Shown piece after piece: positions 34,065 to 44,865 of a stretch of DNA of 64,000 bases. This stretch comes from Delphinus delphis (Eukaryota; Chordata; Mammalia; Artiodactyla; Delphinidae). The notes under the pieces were generated by a model. That model was given only the letters and a program-made list of their open reading frames with translations. It was not told the DNA's origin and made no database searches. Numbering within the stretch: the stretch's first letter is position 1; every line of letters begins with the position of its first letter. The stretch lies in assembly GCF_949987515.2 (NCBI RefSeq), contig NC_082703.1, positions 13,106,680-13,170,679 on the forward strand. Direction: 5' to 3'. The position numbers and the translations under genes are program-made.

Positions 34065-34977
34065 AAACCCAGATATGGTCTGTCTCACAGGAGTGGTGTG
34101 GACTCAGGTTTTCTGTTTATTCAATGTTTACAGTTTCACTGACCTCCCATGGAGATGCTCCAGGCCACTTTCCCAGCCACAAGGTCAAAGCCCATCTCCA
34201 GCCATTTACTGGAGCTGCTGAGTGACTTGAAGGTCGAAGCTTTTCCCCCCTGTGCTCTCTCTCAACGCCCCCTGTCAGATGGAAAGAGAGAGTCAATAGA
34301 TGAGAGAAACAGGAACAAGAAGAAAACAGGGTCTCTCTGGAGGGTCTTCCCCTGGTTCCAAATATGCCCGTCCCTCCCAGCGCTCCCCTCGTCCACCGTG
34401 TCCAGCCCCAAATGATCAATTCTCAACGTATCAGGTTTTAAGAGGTAGGACAGAGCACTGACTATCAGAGTAGTGGGTAGACAAGACCAGATAGTTTACC
34501 GATGTGGTAGTCACAGTTGGGAAATCAGAAATGCTGATCAACACACGATGCTTCTTCGTTCCTGGAATTTGAAGAGGAAAATTCAGAACACAAAGTGTTC
34601 CGCATGCAGAACCATGACATTGTAGGTCCTGGAAAGCAATGTGCATGTTGAGGGAGAAGGGTGGACACAGGAAAAGGAAGCAGAGCATCCATCCGAGGGC
34701 CTGTCGCATCTGCCTGCTGTCTGCCCCCCGCCTACCTCACATACTTGGGACCTGGCTGCATGGCGCCCTTGAAAGCATCTTCAGGAAGACAAGTAGTTAA
34801 ATGTGGACCACGAAAGAAAGACACGTTTGCAGTTTATCCAAGGCATTTGCTTCTTTCTTCTTTGCTTTGCTCACAATATAACAGGCCTCTGTATTAGTTG
34901 GGAAATATACACAAACACAAAGTGTCCCAAAAGAGATGAAATTTGTGATAAGGGATATGGTGCATAAGGAATGCGGG
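34065..34977. other. Unassigned sequence
   Basis: No gene or repeat is recognised. Several chance frames of 78-100 codons overlap on both strands. Confidence 0.45.
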
Positions 34978-35090
34978 TACGCCCAGCAATCCCACTTCTG
35001 GAGGTTTGTTCTACGACACAACCTGACAAGTATACAGACGTACCTTTACATTATTTATAACAGCAAAAAAACTGGAAAAAACCATGGATA
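34978..35090 (+). mobile_element. Old LINE-1, left part of an interrupted element
   Basis: CCCAGCAATCCCACTTCTGG then TTATTTATAACAGCAAAAAA follows the old-L1 consensus. It stops near ACCATGGATAAGACAT, where a younger L1 begins. The matching continuation resumes at about 35846. Confidence 0.85.
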
Positions 35091-35245
35091 AGACATGTTA
35101 TATCTACAAAACAGAAATAGAGTTACAGATGTAGAAAACGAGCTTATGATTACCAGGAAGCGGGGGTGGGGGGGGGCGCCAGGAATACATTGGGAGATTG
35201 GGATTGACTTACACACTCCACTAAATATAAAATAGATAACTAATA

Positions 35246-35653
35246 GGGACTTCCGTGGCAGTCCAGTAGTTAAGACTTCACCTTCCAATGCAGGGGGTGT
35301 GGGTTCGATCCCCGGTCAGGGAGCTAAGACCCCGCATGCCTCGTGGCCAAAAACCCAAAACATAAAACAGAAGCATATTGTAACAAATTCAATAAAGACT
35401 TTAAAAATGGTCCACATCGGGCTTCCCTGGTGGCGCAGTGGTTGAGAGTCCGCCTGCTGATGCAGGGGACACGGGTTCGTGCCCCGGTCCAGGAAGATCC
35501 CACATGCCGCGGAGCGGCTGGGCCCGTGAGCCATGGCCGCTGAGCCTGTGCGCCCGGAGCCTGTGCTCTGCAACGGGAAAGGCCACAACAGTGAGAGGCC
35601 CACGTACCGCAAAAAAAAAAAAAAAAAAAAAATGGTCCACATCAAAAAAAAAA
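35246..35653 (+). mobile_element. CHR-related SINE, split by a younger SINE
   Basis: It starts GGGACTTCCGTGGCAGTCCA, has B box GGTTCGATCCCCGG, and carries a distinct 3' tail with AACAAATTCAATAAAGACT. The L1 word ATAGATAACTAATA is duplicated at 35232-35245 and 35654-35667. A second SINE sits in its tail. Confidence 0.93.
35419..35627 (+). mobile_element. CHR-type SINE, short young form, innermost insertion
   Basis: It begins GGGCTTCCCTGGTGGCGCAG and ends CACGTACCGC plus a long A-run. The target word AAAAATGGTCCACATC, from the tail of the host SINE, is duplicated exactly at 35403-35418 and 35628-35643. Confidence 0.97.
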
Positions 35654-35845
35654 ATAGATAACTAATAAGGACCTATTGTATAGCCCAGGGAACTCTACTC
35701 AGTACTCTGTAATGGTCTATATGGGAAAAGAAACTAAAAAAGAGTGGATATATGTAAATGTATAACTGATTCACTTTGCTGTACAGCAGAAACTAACACA
35801 ACATTGTAAAGCACTATACTCCAATAAAATTGTTTTTTTAATAAA

Positions 35846-36255
35846 GACATAAGTTAAATATATTGTGGTATATCCACAGAATGGAATACTGTGGAGCCAT
35901 TTAAAAACAATAGTGTTAAAAAAAATTTTCTATTAAAAAAATAAAATAAATTTAAAAAATAAAAACAACAGTGTGAAAACAACGACCTTGCAAATTTACA
36001 TGTTGACATAGTTAGATGTCTCCAACATGTAAGTTTAAAAAGTAATGGCATTTATAGTATGATTCTATGGTCAGGCTTTAAAAAAAAATAGGCACATATG
36101 TGTGTGGTTTAATTTTTTCAAAAAAATTTATTTATATATTATATTTATACTGAAAAGACTAGAAGAACACACACTGAAATGTTAATGGTAATTATGGGTG
36201 GCCGTGGAATTCTTCTTTATCTACAGAATGTCCTTATTGTCAACTTTTTATAATG
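35846..36255 (+). mobile_element. Old LINE-1, right part of the interrupted element
   Basis: It continues the element at 34978 with TTGTGGTATATCCACAGAAT, GGAATACTGTGGAGCCATTT and GTATGATTCTATGGTCAGG, then a 3'-like stretch to about 36255. The break point matches the place where the left part stops. Confidence 0.8.
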
Positions 36256-37639
36256 AAACACATGCACACAGAAAACCAATTTTCATTTGTAGGAAAGCAA
36301 AACCTGGGCTTCTGTCCGATGAGTCAGTGGGAGCCCTGACATCTGTGCTCCAGAGCACACGTGTTGTGCAAACCAGCTCATGGGGTGACACGTGTCGGTC
36401 CTCCCTGTGTAGCATGCGGCTGCTTTCCGATGCCTGGGAGGAAGGAGGCTCCGAGCATTTTGCTACTGTCCCCAGCTGCTTTATGGGACAGACGTGAAGA
36501 TTTGTGATTTTGGTCGCTCCTCAGAGGAAAATAAAAACAGCAAATGAGTCAGAGACACTGCTACCCACAAGGAAAAATAAAATAAGCCCCCAACCTCAAA
36601 TACACTCCTCTGAATTTAGATGTTGTATCATTTTCCCCTGGGGTCAAGTTCAAAGTGATGAAAGAGATTCTGAAGATAACCTCTGGTTTCAGAGGCACAA
36701 AGACCAGATAACACAAGGCTTTATTTGAGTTAAAAACAAACAGAAAAGGAGAAAATGTTGTCTTGTGACATTTTATGAGGACATTGCCTTCATTTTCTTT
36801 CTGTCCACCCCACGCAGGCTGGCTGGTGGGCTGTGGTAGTTTCTATTGTTTCTCCAGACAAGGACTGGACAGGCAGGTAAAACCTCTCCAAGGTGGTGAA
36901 GGACTGGGTAGTGACGGAGACACGGGAAAGAAAGATAAACAGGAACAAAACAGGAAGCAGACCCTAGTATCCAAGTTGGGTTGGGAGCATTTGTTTTATT
37001 CAGCTGAAGAGGCAGGGCTAGGCTCCAATTCTGAAAGCCCCGTGCATCTAAAGCCCACAACTTAATAAGAAAACGGGAAGTCGAGAGGCGACAGAAAATT
37101 GGTGTGTGTGTGTAAAACGATGAACTCCATTGGTGTATGGGGTGTAAAGGAGAGTTAAAGAATCATCTAGGATTCCTCACGGAAGGAGGGAAAGAAGGAA
37201 ATCGAATTGCCCTCCAAATCCTCTGCAACAAATAAGATTCTCTTTCTGGAAGCAAGGCAAGGGATGAAGAATGCTCCAGGTAGGCTCAGGTCAGGCCCTG
37301 GAGAGGGCGGGATACCTGGCTGGTAGGGGGTGGATGTTCTGATGTCAGAGGTTTTAATGTGCTTCTGGACAGGACGACATGAAGGCCTTTACCTCTGTTA
37401 AGTCAGAGAGAGGGTGTGGGAGCCGCTCACCACTCCCAGTTTCATTTCCTGCTATTTCCCCTCCCTATGCCCATACACCACCTTAAGAAACACAGCTTCA
37501 TCTCTAAATAACTGTCCTGGCCACAGGCCTTATCCAGCTAGCTGACATGATCTTATCAAAATTTTTTAAATCAGTTAAAAAAAAAAAGTTCTTGAACAAA
37601 CTGCAACTAACAGTTTATGAAAGCCACACATTTCTACCA
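36256..37639. other. Unassigned sequence
   Basis: No repeat or gene is supported. Overlapping frames at 36773-37065 lie on both strands and are not recognisable. Confidence 0.45.
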
Positions 37640-37775
37640 CCAAATGCTACAGTCCTGGGAAGTATATTTTATTAGCCCCTATTTAGATGGGAGGAGCATG
37701 AAGCTCAGAGAAGTTGAGTAGCTTAACCAGGTCACACAGCTTAATAAGGGGTAGAGCTGAGTTGTGAATCCAAGA
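37640..37775 (-). repeat. MIR SINE fragment
   Basis: GCTCAGAGAAGTTGAGTAGC, then AGGTCACACAGC and AGAGCTGAG follow the reverse MIR core. The part at 37737-37771 recurs exactly in reverse complement at 38553-38587. Confidence 0.8.
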
Positions 37776-38099
37776 CTTATTTACAGTGGATTCGCCACAC
37801 GTTCTGACATCCTTGGTGGGGTGATAGTGAAGACTGCCAGTATACAGGTCATAATGATTAGAAAGGCTTCTGAAACCACCTCCTTGTAACCTAACCATAA
37901 AGTCACTTGGGTGGCCAAAATGGAACGGTGGAATCTGTTCTGTTGGGTCCTTCCCAGCAAATGGCACCAGCAGACACGTTTTGCCATATGAAGGCACAGG
38001 AGGTCATTTATTTTTCTGATCGTGAAATGAACATATGACACATTATTTCAATTTAGAAGCAGATTTTTTTTAAAGGTAAAGTAATAATTAAAAAGCATT
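37776..38099. other. Unassigned sequence
   Basis: No feature recognised between two MIR fragments. Confidence 0.4.
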
Positions 38100-38260
38100 T
38101 TAAAGCAGCACTTTATTTCATTTACTGAAAGCTTCTAATAATGTGTCTGGTTCTTAGCTGGGTTAACATTATTATGTAATCTACCCCACAAGGTTTGATG
38201 ATCATTGATGTGCTGATGAGGGAACTGACCAGCTCAGAGAGGCCATCAGGTACCTTTTAG
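38100..38260 (-). repeat. MIR SINE fragment
   Basis: TTAACATTATTATGTAATC, then CCCCACAAGGTTTGATGAT and a degenerate GAGGGAACTGACCAGCTCAG fit the reverse MIR consensus. Confidence 0.6.
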
Positions 38261-38552
38261 GAAGGGGCCCAGGGGTGATACCCCCAAATGCAAGCGCTAG
38301 ATCAGACTCATGACCCATCCAAGAGCAGAAGGCGGACATTTTGTTTGTAGTATGATAAGGACGTTTCACAGGACACCAGGGCCAGGTTGCCGGGCAGCCC
38401 CAAAGGCGATAATCCCAAATGTTTCCAGCCACCCTCAATAACCTACTAGAGATCTAGCACTCATGATATACTTGATCTGTTGTGAAATACTTGGACCTTT
38501 TATCTTCAGCCACTGAGAGTGGGTTACAGACCCATAGCGGGTGCAGCGACCA

Positions 38553-38587
38553 GGATTCACAACTCAGCTCTACCCCTTATTAAGCTG
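38553..38587 (+). repeat. 35-bp reverse-complement copy of MIR sequence at 37737-37771
   Basis: The two segments are exact reverse complements over 35 bases. They share changes away from the MIR consensus, so one was copied from the other. The flanks do not match, and the surroundings of the second copy are not MIR. Confidence 0.9.
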
Positions 38588-39355
38588 CACCAACAGAATT
38601 CCCAAAGATGTCAAGGTAACTGACTCAGGTTCCAGGTTCTAGTCTGTTAACTTAAGCAGATGGTGAGGTTTTGTGAATCTCACAATGACCCCTCACCACT
38701 TGAGCCTCCACTGCCTGCTGTGTGCAAGCAGGGCTGGCCGCTGCCAAGGCCCCGCTTAGATGGCCTGGGAGCCGGTGGTTCCGTGCTCACCCACCTCCTC
38801 CCAGCCCCAGTGCTGTCAGCCGGTCGGCTCCCGCGACCCCCTCATCATCTGAGTCACTCAACATTCTGTCTGTAGGAGGGGATGGGCCAGACCATCCCCA
38901 CTACTCAGTCCGGGGGTCACTGGCTCCTTCCCCAGATCAGCCTTCTTTCCTGAAGGCTCTTGGACTTGTCTAAACCATGAGGTAGGAAACCTCATCAAAT
39001 GCATTATTCCTGGGTAATGGCATCCTCTGAGGGTCTCAGGTCATGGGCGTCTGGAGTAACTTTGACGAAAAACTCTTGGGGAAATATCTTCAAGGAGAAT
39101 TTCTTGGTCTACCTCTTTTGCTAAATTTCTCTTTGTCTGTTATTTTCTATAAGGGAACATTTCTAAAAGAAGAACATTTTCACTTTTTTTTAAACTTAAG
39201 TAATTCTCCCACTTCCCCATAAAGCCCACTCTTTGGTATCTCTGCTTTCTTTTTCTATCCTGTCAAGTTTCTCCCTTTTCAGTCTTTGGATACCTTAAGA
39301 GGAAAGGGTAAGGAAGGGGACTAACGTTTAGAAGCTCTTTGTGCTAGTTATTGTG
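38588..39355. other. Unassigned sequence
   Basis: The segment 38700-38850 is C-rich and gives 71-83 codon chance frames. No gene or repeat is supported. Confidence 0.45.
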
Positions 39356-39356
39356 T

Positions 39357-39388
<32 letters not shown>
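39356..39388. repeat. (AC)n microsatellite
   Basis: A CA run with a TC interruption near its 3' end. Confidence 0.95.
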
Positions 39389-39394
39389 AATGTG

Positions 39395-39540
39395 CTTGTT
39401 TTATACACATTTATTTTATCGCCTTTAATCCTCACAGCAAACCCTTAGAGGGTATTATCATTGCCACTTTACAGAAGAGGAAGCTGAATCTTAGAGAGGT
39501 TAAGTGACTTGGGTTTGGTCACTGCCACGTTGCTTGTATG
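39395..39540 (-). repeat. MIR SINE fragment
   Basis: TTTAATCCTCACAGCAAACC, GGGTATTATCATTGCCACTT and GAGAGGTTAAGTGACTTGGG are the reverse MIR core. Confidence 0.85.
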
Positions 39541-39793
39541 GTAATTTCTCTTGAAATACTTCAGTAGAAACAGTATGACATTTGGACAAGATCCCTGTAA
39601 TGTGTACCATGCGGAGCCATAGCTAAGTGTTCAGGGACAAAGCGGGAGCCAACCCTCCAGTGTGGTTAACAGATCAAGTGCCCTAATCAAGAATCAATAC
39701 CTTCAGAGGTAGTTATTTAGCACTTACATTTAGGGACTCTGCACTAAAGATTTTATGAATGAGCATAAGGGATGCTCGAAAGATTTCTTCTGT

Positions 39794-39922
39794 TTTTTTT
39801 TTTTTTTCTTTTTGGCAGTGCCATGTGGCACGTGGGATCTTAGTTCCCTGACCAGGGATACAACCCATGCCCCCTGCAGTGGAAGCGGGGAGTCTTAACC
39901 ACTGGACCACCAGGGAAGTCCC
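39794..39922 (-). mobile_element. Short CHR-related SINE fragment
   Basis: The poly-T is at the left, then GGCAGTGCCATGTGGCACGT, CCCTGACCAGGGATACAACC and the head complement GACCACCAGGGAAGTCCC. The flanking words AGATTTCTTCTGTT and ATATTTCTGTT may be a diverged duplication. Confidence 0.88.
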
Positions 39923-41119
39923 CTAGAAATATTTCTGTTGATGAGACGAACGGGTGATGTATTCTCAAATAGGTCATGGGTTAGAAATATGACACAGCCT
40001 CCAGGGCCCTGGCATAAATGAGGTGTACAAAGTGGGCTCGTCCAGCAGTTTAATGACAGAATTTAGCCTGAGACTGACTTTCATTATCACTGGGAACACC
40101 TATGGGGAAAAGGACACCAGCCCACTTATCTATTCTCCCTAGAGTCTCACCTTCTTTCCAGGCGGGCCTTGCCATTTGCCCAATGGTCAGCCTGGCTTTG
40201 GTACATCAGCAACAGTCCCCCGATGGGGGAGGGGCAAAGCCAGAATCTGGGGCCAAGTCCATCTTCTCCAAAGCCCCCGGCCTCTAGAATGAAAGGACGA
40301 AGGTCAGTGAACAAAGAGAACCATTTGAGACCAACGGTTCTGTCAGTCAACAAGTAGGAAAAAACCCTTTTCATTGACTGAACGGTCTTTAATCTTCAGG
40401 ATCTTCCATAAAGTGAATCCCTAGAAATCCCCCTTATGACGTAACTTCTTTAAAGGTCAGGCTGAATGGGTATGCCACTTTAAGCCCTGACAGGAAATAA
40501 AGGATGTTCACTTTAAGCGTACGTACTTCGGGCGCCTCATGTACAATTCAGCGCTGGGCCCATAAAAAAGGGGAGTGCGGTGGGAGGGAGAAACCACAGA
40601 CACAAGTTTCTCAGTGTTCCTTTCCAAAAGGTCAACTTTATTTTAATTCTGGTGTCCCTGGGCCCAGCCAGGGAAACGTACCCTCCCCTTTCATGCGGTG
40701 TAAGACTCCAGGCTGCTGCTGTTTCCAGCAATCAGATTGTCCAGATCGTCAACAAATGCTTATTTTTAGCCCTGGAAGGATGAGAATTTCCTATCCTTCC
40801 ACCATCCTCTGAAGGCAGTGGGGCCTTGTTTGTGAGTATTACCCACAAGGATATAAAGCAGAAAATCTTTCAGACTTTTTTTTCCCGTCTACACCGACAG
40901 TTGACTGAGAGCATTTCCGAACTGGACCCCGAAAAGGAAACATCGTGAGCAGGAAAATTGCCTCAATAAGAATGAACAGTAAGTTGTAGTCTTTAAAACA
41001 TTCGTGTGAGTCTTCAAAACACGGGAGGTTGCTGCAAGAGATCGCTGTGAAATTTTCCCTTCCATGCATTTGGAGTGGTGAGACCGGTGGGATCAAGCCC
41101 TTGAGCTTGTGATGCTAGA
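39923..41119. other. Unassigned unique sequence
   Basis: No repeat or gene is supported across 1.2 kb. Frames of up to 102 codons overlap on both strands. Confidence 0.45.
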
Positions 41120-41250
41120 AGCATAGGTTTTGGAGCTGGAAAAGGGGGGTCTTAGAGATTGTCTAATCCAGCATTTTCGTTGTACAGGTGAGGAAACAGG
41201 CTTACCTGAGGTCCTATAAACAGCTAGATGCAGAACCAGAAGGATTCAGG
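41120..41250 (-). repeat. MIR3/THER-like SINE fragment
   Basis: GGTCTTAGAGATTGTCTAAT is followed by GTACAGGTGAGGAAACAGG and CAGCTAGATGCAGAACCAGA, the reverse layout of a MIR-type element. Confidence 0.65.
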
Positions 41251-42065
41251 AGTTTGGAACCCTAGGTCCTTTTCCCACTATGACTTCCTAGAAACTAAAG
41301 TGCCTGTGGCTTCCAGGCCAAGGGACAGAGTTGGGGCATCACAGACAAAAATCTCTAGACCCTTAGATACTAATCTTTCTGCGAGTCACACTAGGGTCAG
41401 AGAGCCCAGTACACCTCCTCCTCTCCATAATTCTCTTGAATTTCATTCCTGCCTGAAAGGACTTGATGTTTCTAAGACTCGTCATTTAGGGAATATATTT
41501 ATCCCTGCTTTGGAACAAACCCACTGAAGTAAGGCCACCGTTTCTATCCCTTGTAAAATCAACTTTCCATCCACAGCCAAGTGTTTGGTTTCCTGAAGAG
41601 GTGAACGGTCGGAGCCCACGGCTGGGGTAAAGGAAAATCTCTCCATCCTCCGGCTTTGCTTGATGCCTTTATGAATGTGTGAGCCTGAAACAGCAATGGA
41701 AAGTGAGAGGGGCAGGGCATCCTAGACATGGTGGGTCCCTGGGGATCTCCAGGTGAATTTCTCACTCTTAAACTGGTGGATTCCTGTGCTTAGGTCTACC
41801 AGGTACAAAAATGAAAGAACTAAAGTATGGGGCTTGGGGGCAAGAGCTAGAACCTAGTTTATTTTAACTTCACTCTGGAAACTCTTAACCTCCTCATTCT
41901 TATCTCCAGACCTTGCCTCTAGACCTTTCTCTCTATCTTACACTGTCCCTTCGTCCCCGTACCCTGGTGGGTGTGTCTTCCTAGGAAGCAAGTTTACTGT
42001 GGAAGACAGGATAGTCTAAAAGGAAGAGGGCCTAGTGATTTCAACACTCAACAGCGTGTTTACTT
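41251..42065. other. Unassigned sequence
   Basis: No gene or repeat is supported. The frame at 41228-41527 (99 codons) has no recognisable domain. Confidence 0.45.
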
Positions 42066-42385
42066 CTTTTCATTTATTCACCATATATATTCTGAACACC
42101 CACCCTGTGCCAGGAACTGAACTTAGCACTGAGGCTCCGGGATAAAAAAACCCCTACATTTTCCCTGCTGACATTCTATCTTATGCCCGGTTGAGCTGAC
42201 CAGGTATGGGCCTTACTTCTCATCACTTGAACTAGGCTTGGAGATCAGGCTGCATACTCCTCTGCCTTCCACCCATTCAGCAAAGACTTACTGAATCTCT
42301 ACTACGTTCAAACCGCTGTGAGGGTGCGCAGATGAATCAGGGAGGCATCCTGTCCTCATTGTCTAGGAGGAAAGATGCTCATATA
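42066..42385 (-). repeat. LINE-2 3' end fragments (two pieces)
   Basis: A first piece (42066-42190) has CATTTATTCACCATATATAT, CACCCTGTGCCAGGAACTGA. A second (42270-42385) has CAGCAAAGACTTACTGAATC and GCGCAGATGAATCAGGGAGG. Both follow the reverse L2 3' end. Confidence 0.65.
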
Positions 42386-42387
42386 AA

Positions 42388-42915
42388 AATAGAACACCCA
42401 TTTGGGTTGTTTCCAGTTTGGGGCTATTATGAGAAAAGCTGCTATGAATATACTTACACAGTTCTTTTTTGTGGACATATGTCTTCATTTATCTTGGATA
42501 AATATGTTATCGGAAGGTCCATTATCGGGTGAATACATTGTGGTGTCTTCATCTAATGGAATATTACTCAGAAATAAAAAGGAATGAGCTACTGATACTT
42601 GCAGCATCATGGAAAAATCCCAAAGATGTTATGATGAGCAAAATAGGCCAGGCACAAAAGAGTTCATTCTGTACGATTCTATTTATGGAAAGTTCTAGAT
42701 CAGGCGAAACTAATCTATGGTGAGAGAAATCAGGACAGTGGTTGCCTCTGGCAGGGGGGGATTGACTGGAAAAAATACATGAGAGAAAATTCTATATCTT
42801 GTCTGGGGTGCTCGTTACACATACGTACACAGTTGCCAAAGCTTACCACACGGTACACTCAAAATCTGTGTACTTTTTATATGTAAATTATACCTCAATA
42901 AATATTTAATTAAAA
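42388..42915 (+). mobile_element. Old LINE-1 with a 5' inversion
   Basis: The left part (42388 to about 42517) is L1 in reverse: GTTGTTTCCAGTTTGGGGCT and GCTGCTATGAATATACTTAC. The right part (about 42518-42915) is L1 forward, from GGGTGAATACATTGTGG to TACCTCAATAAATATTTAAT. The two parts are neighbours in the L1 consensus. This fits twin priming of one insertion better than two insertions. Confidence 0.8.
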
Positions 42916-43104
42916 AAGAAAACCCTACAAATCTGCAGAGAGTTCATTCGTATCCGGAATAAACATGGCAAGAGGTTAAATTTGACAGGTGGTTGTTACA
43001 TATGTGTTTGTCAATTATTGTATTATTTGTGTACTTTTCTGTATGCTAGAAAAATTCACGGTAAGAATATTTTTTAAGTTAAAAAGCAAAAAATAGCTAT
43101 AGAC

Positions 43105-43200
43105 TAATCAAGCCCTAGGTTAGAAGGGATCTTAGAGTTCATTTAGCCCAACTTCCCATCTTGAACTTGGATCCCCTTAAAACATCCCTTTTAGATGGTC
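43105..43200. repeat. MIR3/THER-like fragment
   Basis: GGTTAGAAGGGATCTTAGAG followed by TTCATTTAGCCCAACTTCCC is the typical opening of this old repeat group. Confidence 0.5.
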
Positions 43201-43959
43201 CCCCGCCCCACCACCAGCCTCAACTTGAACGCATTGAGGCAGGGTGTATACTGCCCCCTGGACATACAGGGGGGAAAGGGAGGGCCCCCCAGAGAGCCCA
43301 CCCTCCTTAGGAGCAGGTTCATTTGAGAGCAACCATCCACTGAGCGCTTAGTAGGAGCCGCCTTTGGAGATGCAACAGTAAGCAAAACTGGCCACATCCC
43401 TGCAGGTGGCAGAGCTGCAGCCAATACGTTTGTCAAACTTAAAGTTCTGGTTCTTTCCTCTCCGCTGTACCCTCTCCTTATCTCCTAGTACTGACCTAGC
43501 TCCAGGGCTCTTGGGTGAGCTGATTTGGAAGAGAGGGGAAGGGTGAGGAGGGAGACAGCTGGTTTGGAGCCTGGCCTGGTGAGGGGTCAGGGCTGGGAGG
43601 CCAGGCTGGGTGCTGGGCAGATGCTGAGAGAACCTCCCTCCTCTTCACCCAGGACACGGGCAAGGTAAAGAGAATGTTCTGGAAACCACAGTCCAAAATA
43701 TGAAGGCGTTTTCTTCAAGGCCATGTTGAGCACGCAGCAGAGGGATGGGAGTCATTCGATGGCCATCCCAGTGCAGCTGAGGGGCTCTGCCAGCTGCCCC
43801 CTCCTCTCTCTGCCAGCTGCCGCCTCCTCTCTCTGCCGCCACCGAGGAAAGCAGGGCTCTGAGGACCCTGTGAGCCTGACCGGTTCTATGTCAACCTGTC
43901 CCTGTGCAGGATCAGGTCCAGGGACAGCTGCAGATCACCCTTCCTATCACTCCAAGTTC
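43201..43959. other. Unassigned sequence with a short tandem duplication
   Basis: No gene can be supported. A 23-bp unit is duplicated at 43785-43830 (see separate entry). GC content is moderate to high and frames are chance. Confidence 0.45.
43785..43840. repeat. 23-bp tandem duplication, 2.4 copies
   Basis: The units CTCTGCCAGCTGCC[C/G]CCTCCTCT occupy 43785-43807 and 43808-43830 with one difference. A partial third copy follows. Confidence 0.9.
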
Positions 43960-44370
43960 TAAGGTTGCGAGCAACAGAAAACAGCTCTGGATAATCTAAG
44001 CAAGAAAACGAATGTATTGGAAGATACAGGGTAGTTCCTGGAATAGGAGAAAGAATTGCATAATCAAGCAGCAGGGCAGGAACCAGGGCCATTTGGGATC
44101 TGAGTAACAGAGTCATATCGACAGGCCCCCTGGAACAAATCCATGCCGCTGATCTCATGTCTGCTCAAGAGAAAGAGGATCTGAGATGCCACCTTGATGT
44201 GTCCATCGCAGACAGGCAGCTTGATTGACAATCCCACCACGATTGAGGGAAAGCTTATTTCCCCAAAGGAAAATCACGGAGCTGTGGCCAAAAGAGGAAA
44301 TACTGGGCAGGTGAGATGCTTGGCCTAGTTCCACCGTCATCTGCCACTGGGCAGTTTCCAAGTAACATCA
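43960..44370. repeat. Ancient interspersed repeat, family not assigned
   Basis: TTCTAAGGTTGCGAGCAACA, AACGAATGTATTGGAAGATA and GGGCAGGAACCAGGGCCATT follow the order of an old mammalian repeat. The name and strand are not certain. Confidence 0.45.
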
Positions 44371-44699
44371 TGTTACAGAGCATCATAGCACACTGTGCCC
44401 AAAGGCACCAGCCACCGCTCAGCTTCCCCCAAGTCCCCTCCCCTGCAGTCTCCCAGCTTGGACCTCAAATAGTAAGCACAGGAAGTGGATAATGTCGATT
44501 CCAGAATGTACCTTGCCCCAAATCCACGTGATGCTCAGAAACATGAGTTTCCCAGGACCCCCCAGTTTGGATTAACCTAAATCAGGTTGAGGGGAGTTTT
44601 CCCTGAACAATCAGTGGGATGAGCTTTCTGCGTCACCTCTGTCTCCAGCTGGCCGTGCCCCACACAGGACCTTAGGGAAGCCTTCGGTGTCTTCTGGAG
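44371..44699. other. Unassigned sequence
   Basis: No feature is supported. Confidence 0.4.
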
Positions 44700-44865
44700 G
44701 CCATGATGGGAGCTTATGGGGGCGGAAGAGGCCCTCGGTCCTGCGTCTGGGCGGACCGTCAAGGTGAGCAGGACCGGGAGGCTGGACACGGCCGGCAGAG
44801 GAGGACGCAGGAGCCACAGGACACAGGACGACGGGGTGTCCAGCGGGGCAGGGTCAGCTTAAGGC
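44700..44865. other. CpG-clustered block
   Basis: This block has many CpG dinucleotides (GGGGGCGGAAG, GGGCGGACCGTC, GACGACGGGG), unlike most of the window. A consensus-like splice donor (CAAGGTGAGC) lies at 44760-44769 in an open plus frame starting 44703. The frame resembles no known protein. It could be a small CpG island of a non-coding transcript. Confidence 0.3.

Larger units (their letters stand above)
35091..35845 (+). mobile_element. Younger LINE-1 3' end inserted in the old L1, itself carrying two SINEs
   Basis: It is recognised by GAACTCTACTCAGTACTCTG, TTCACTTTGCTGTACAGCAG and CTATACTCCAATAAAATTG near its 3' end. A short duplicated word (ATAAGACAT upstream, AATAAAGACAT downstream) brackets it. 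It is split by a SINE at 35246-35653. Confidence 0.88.
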
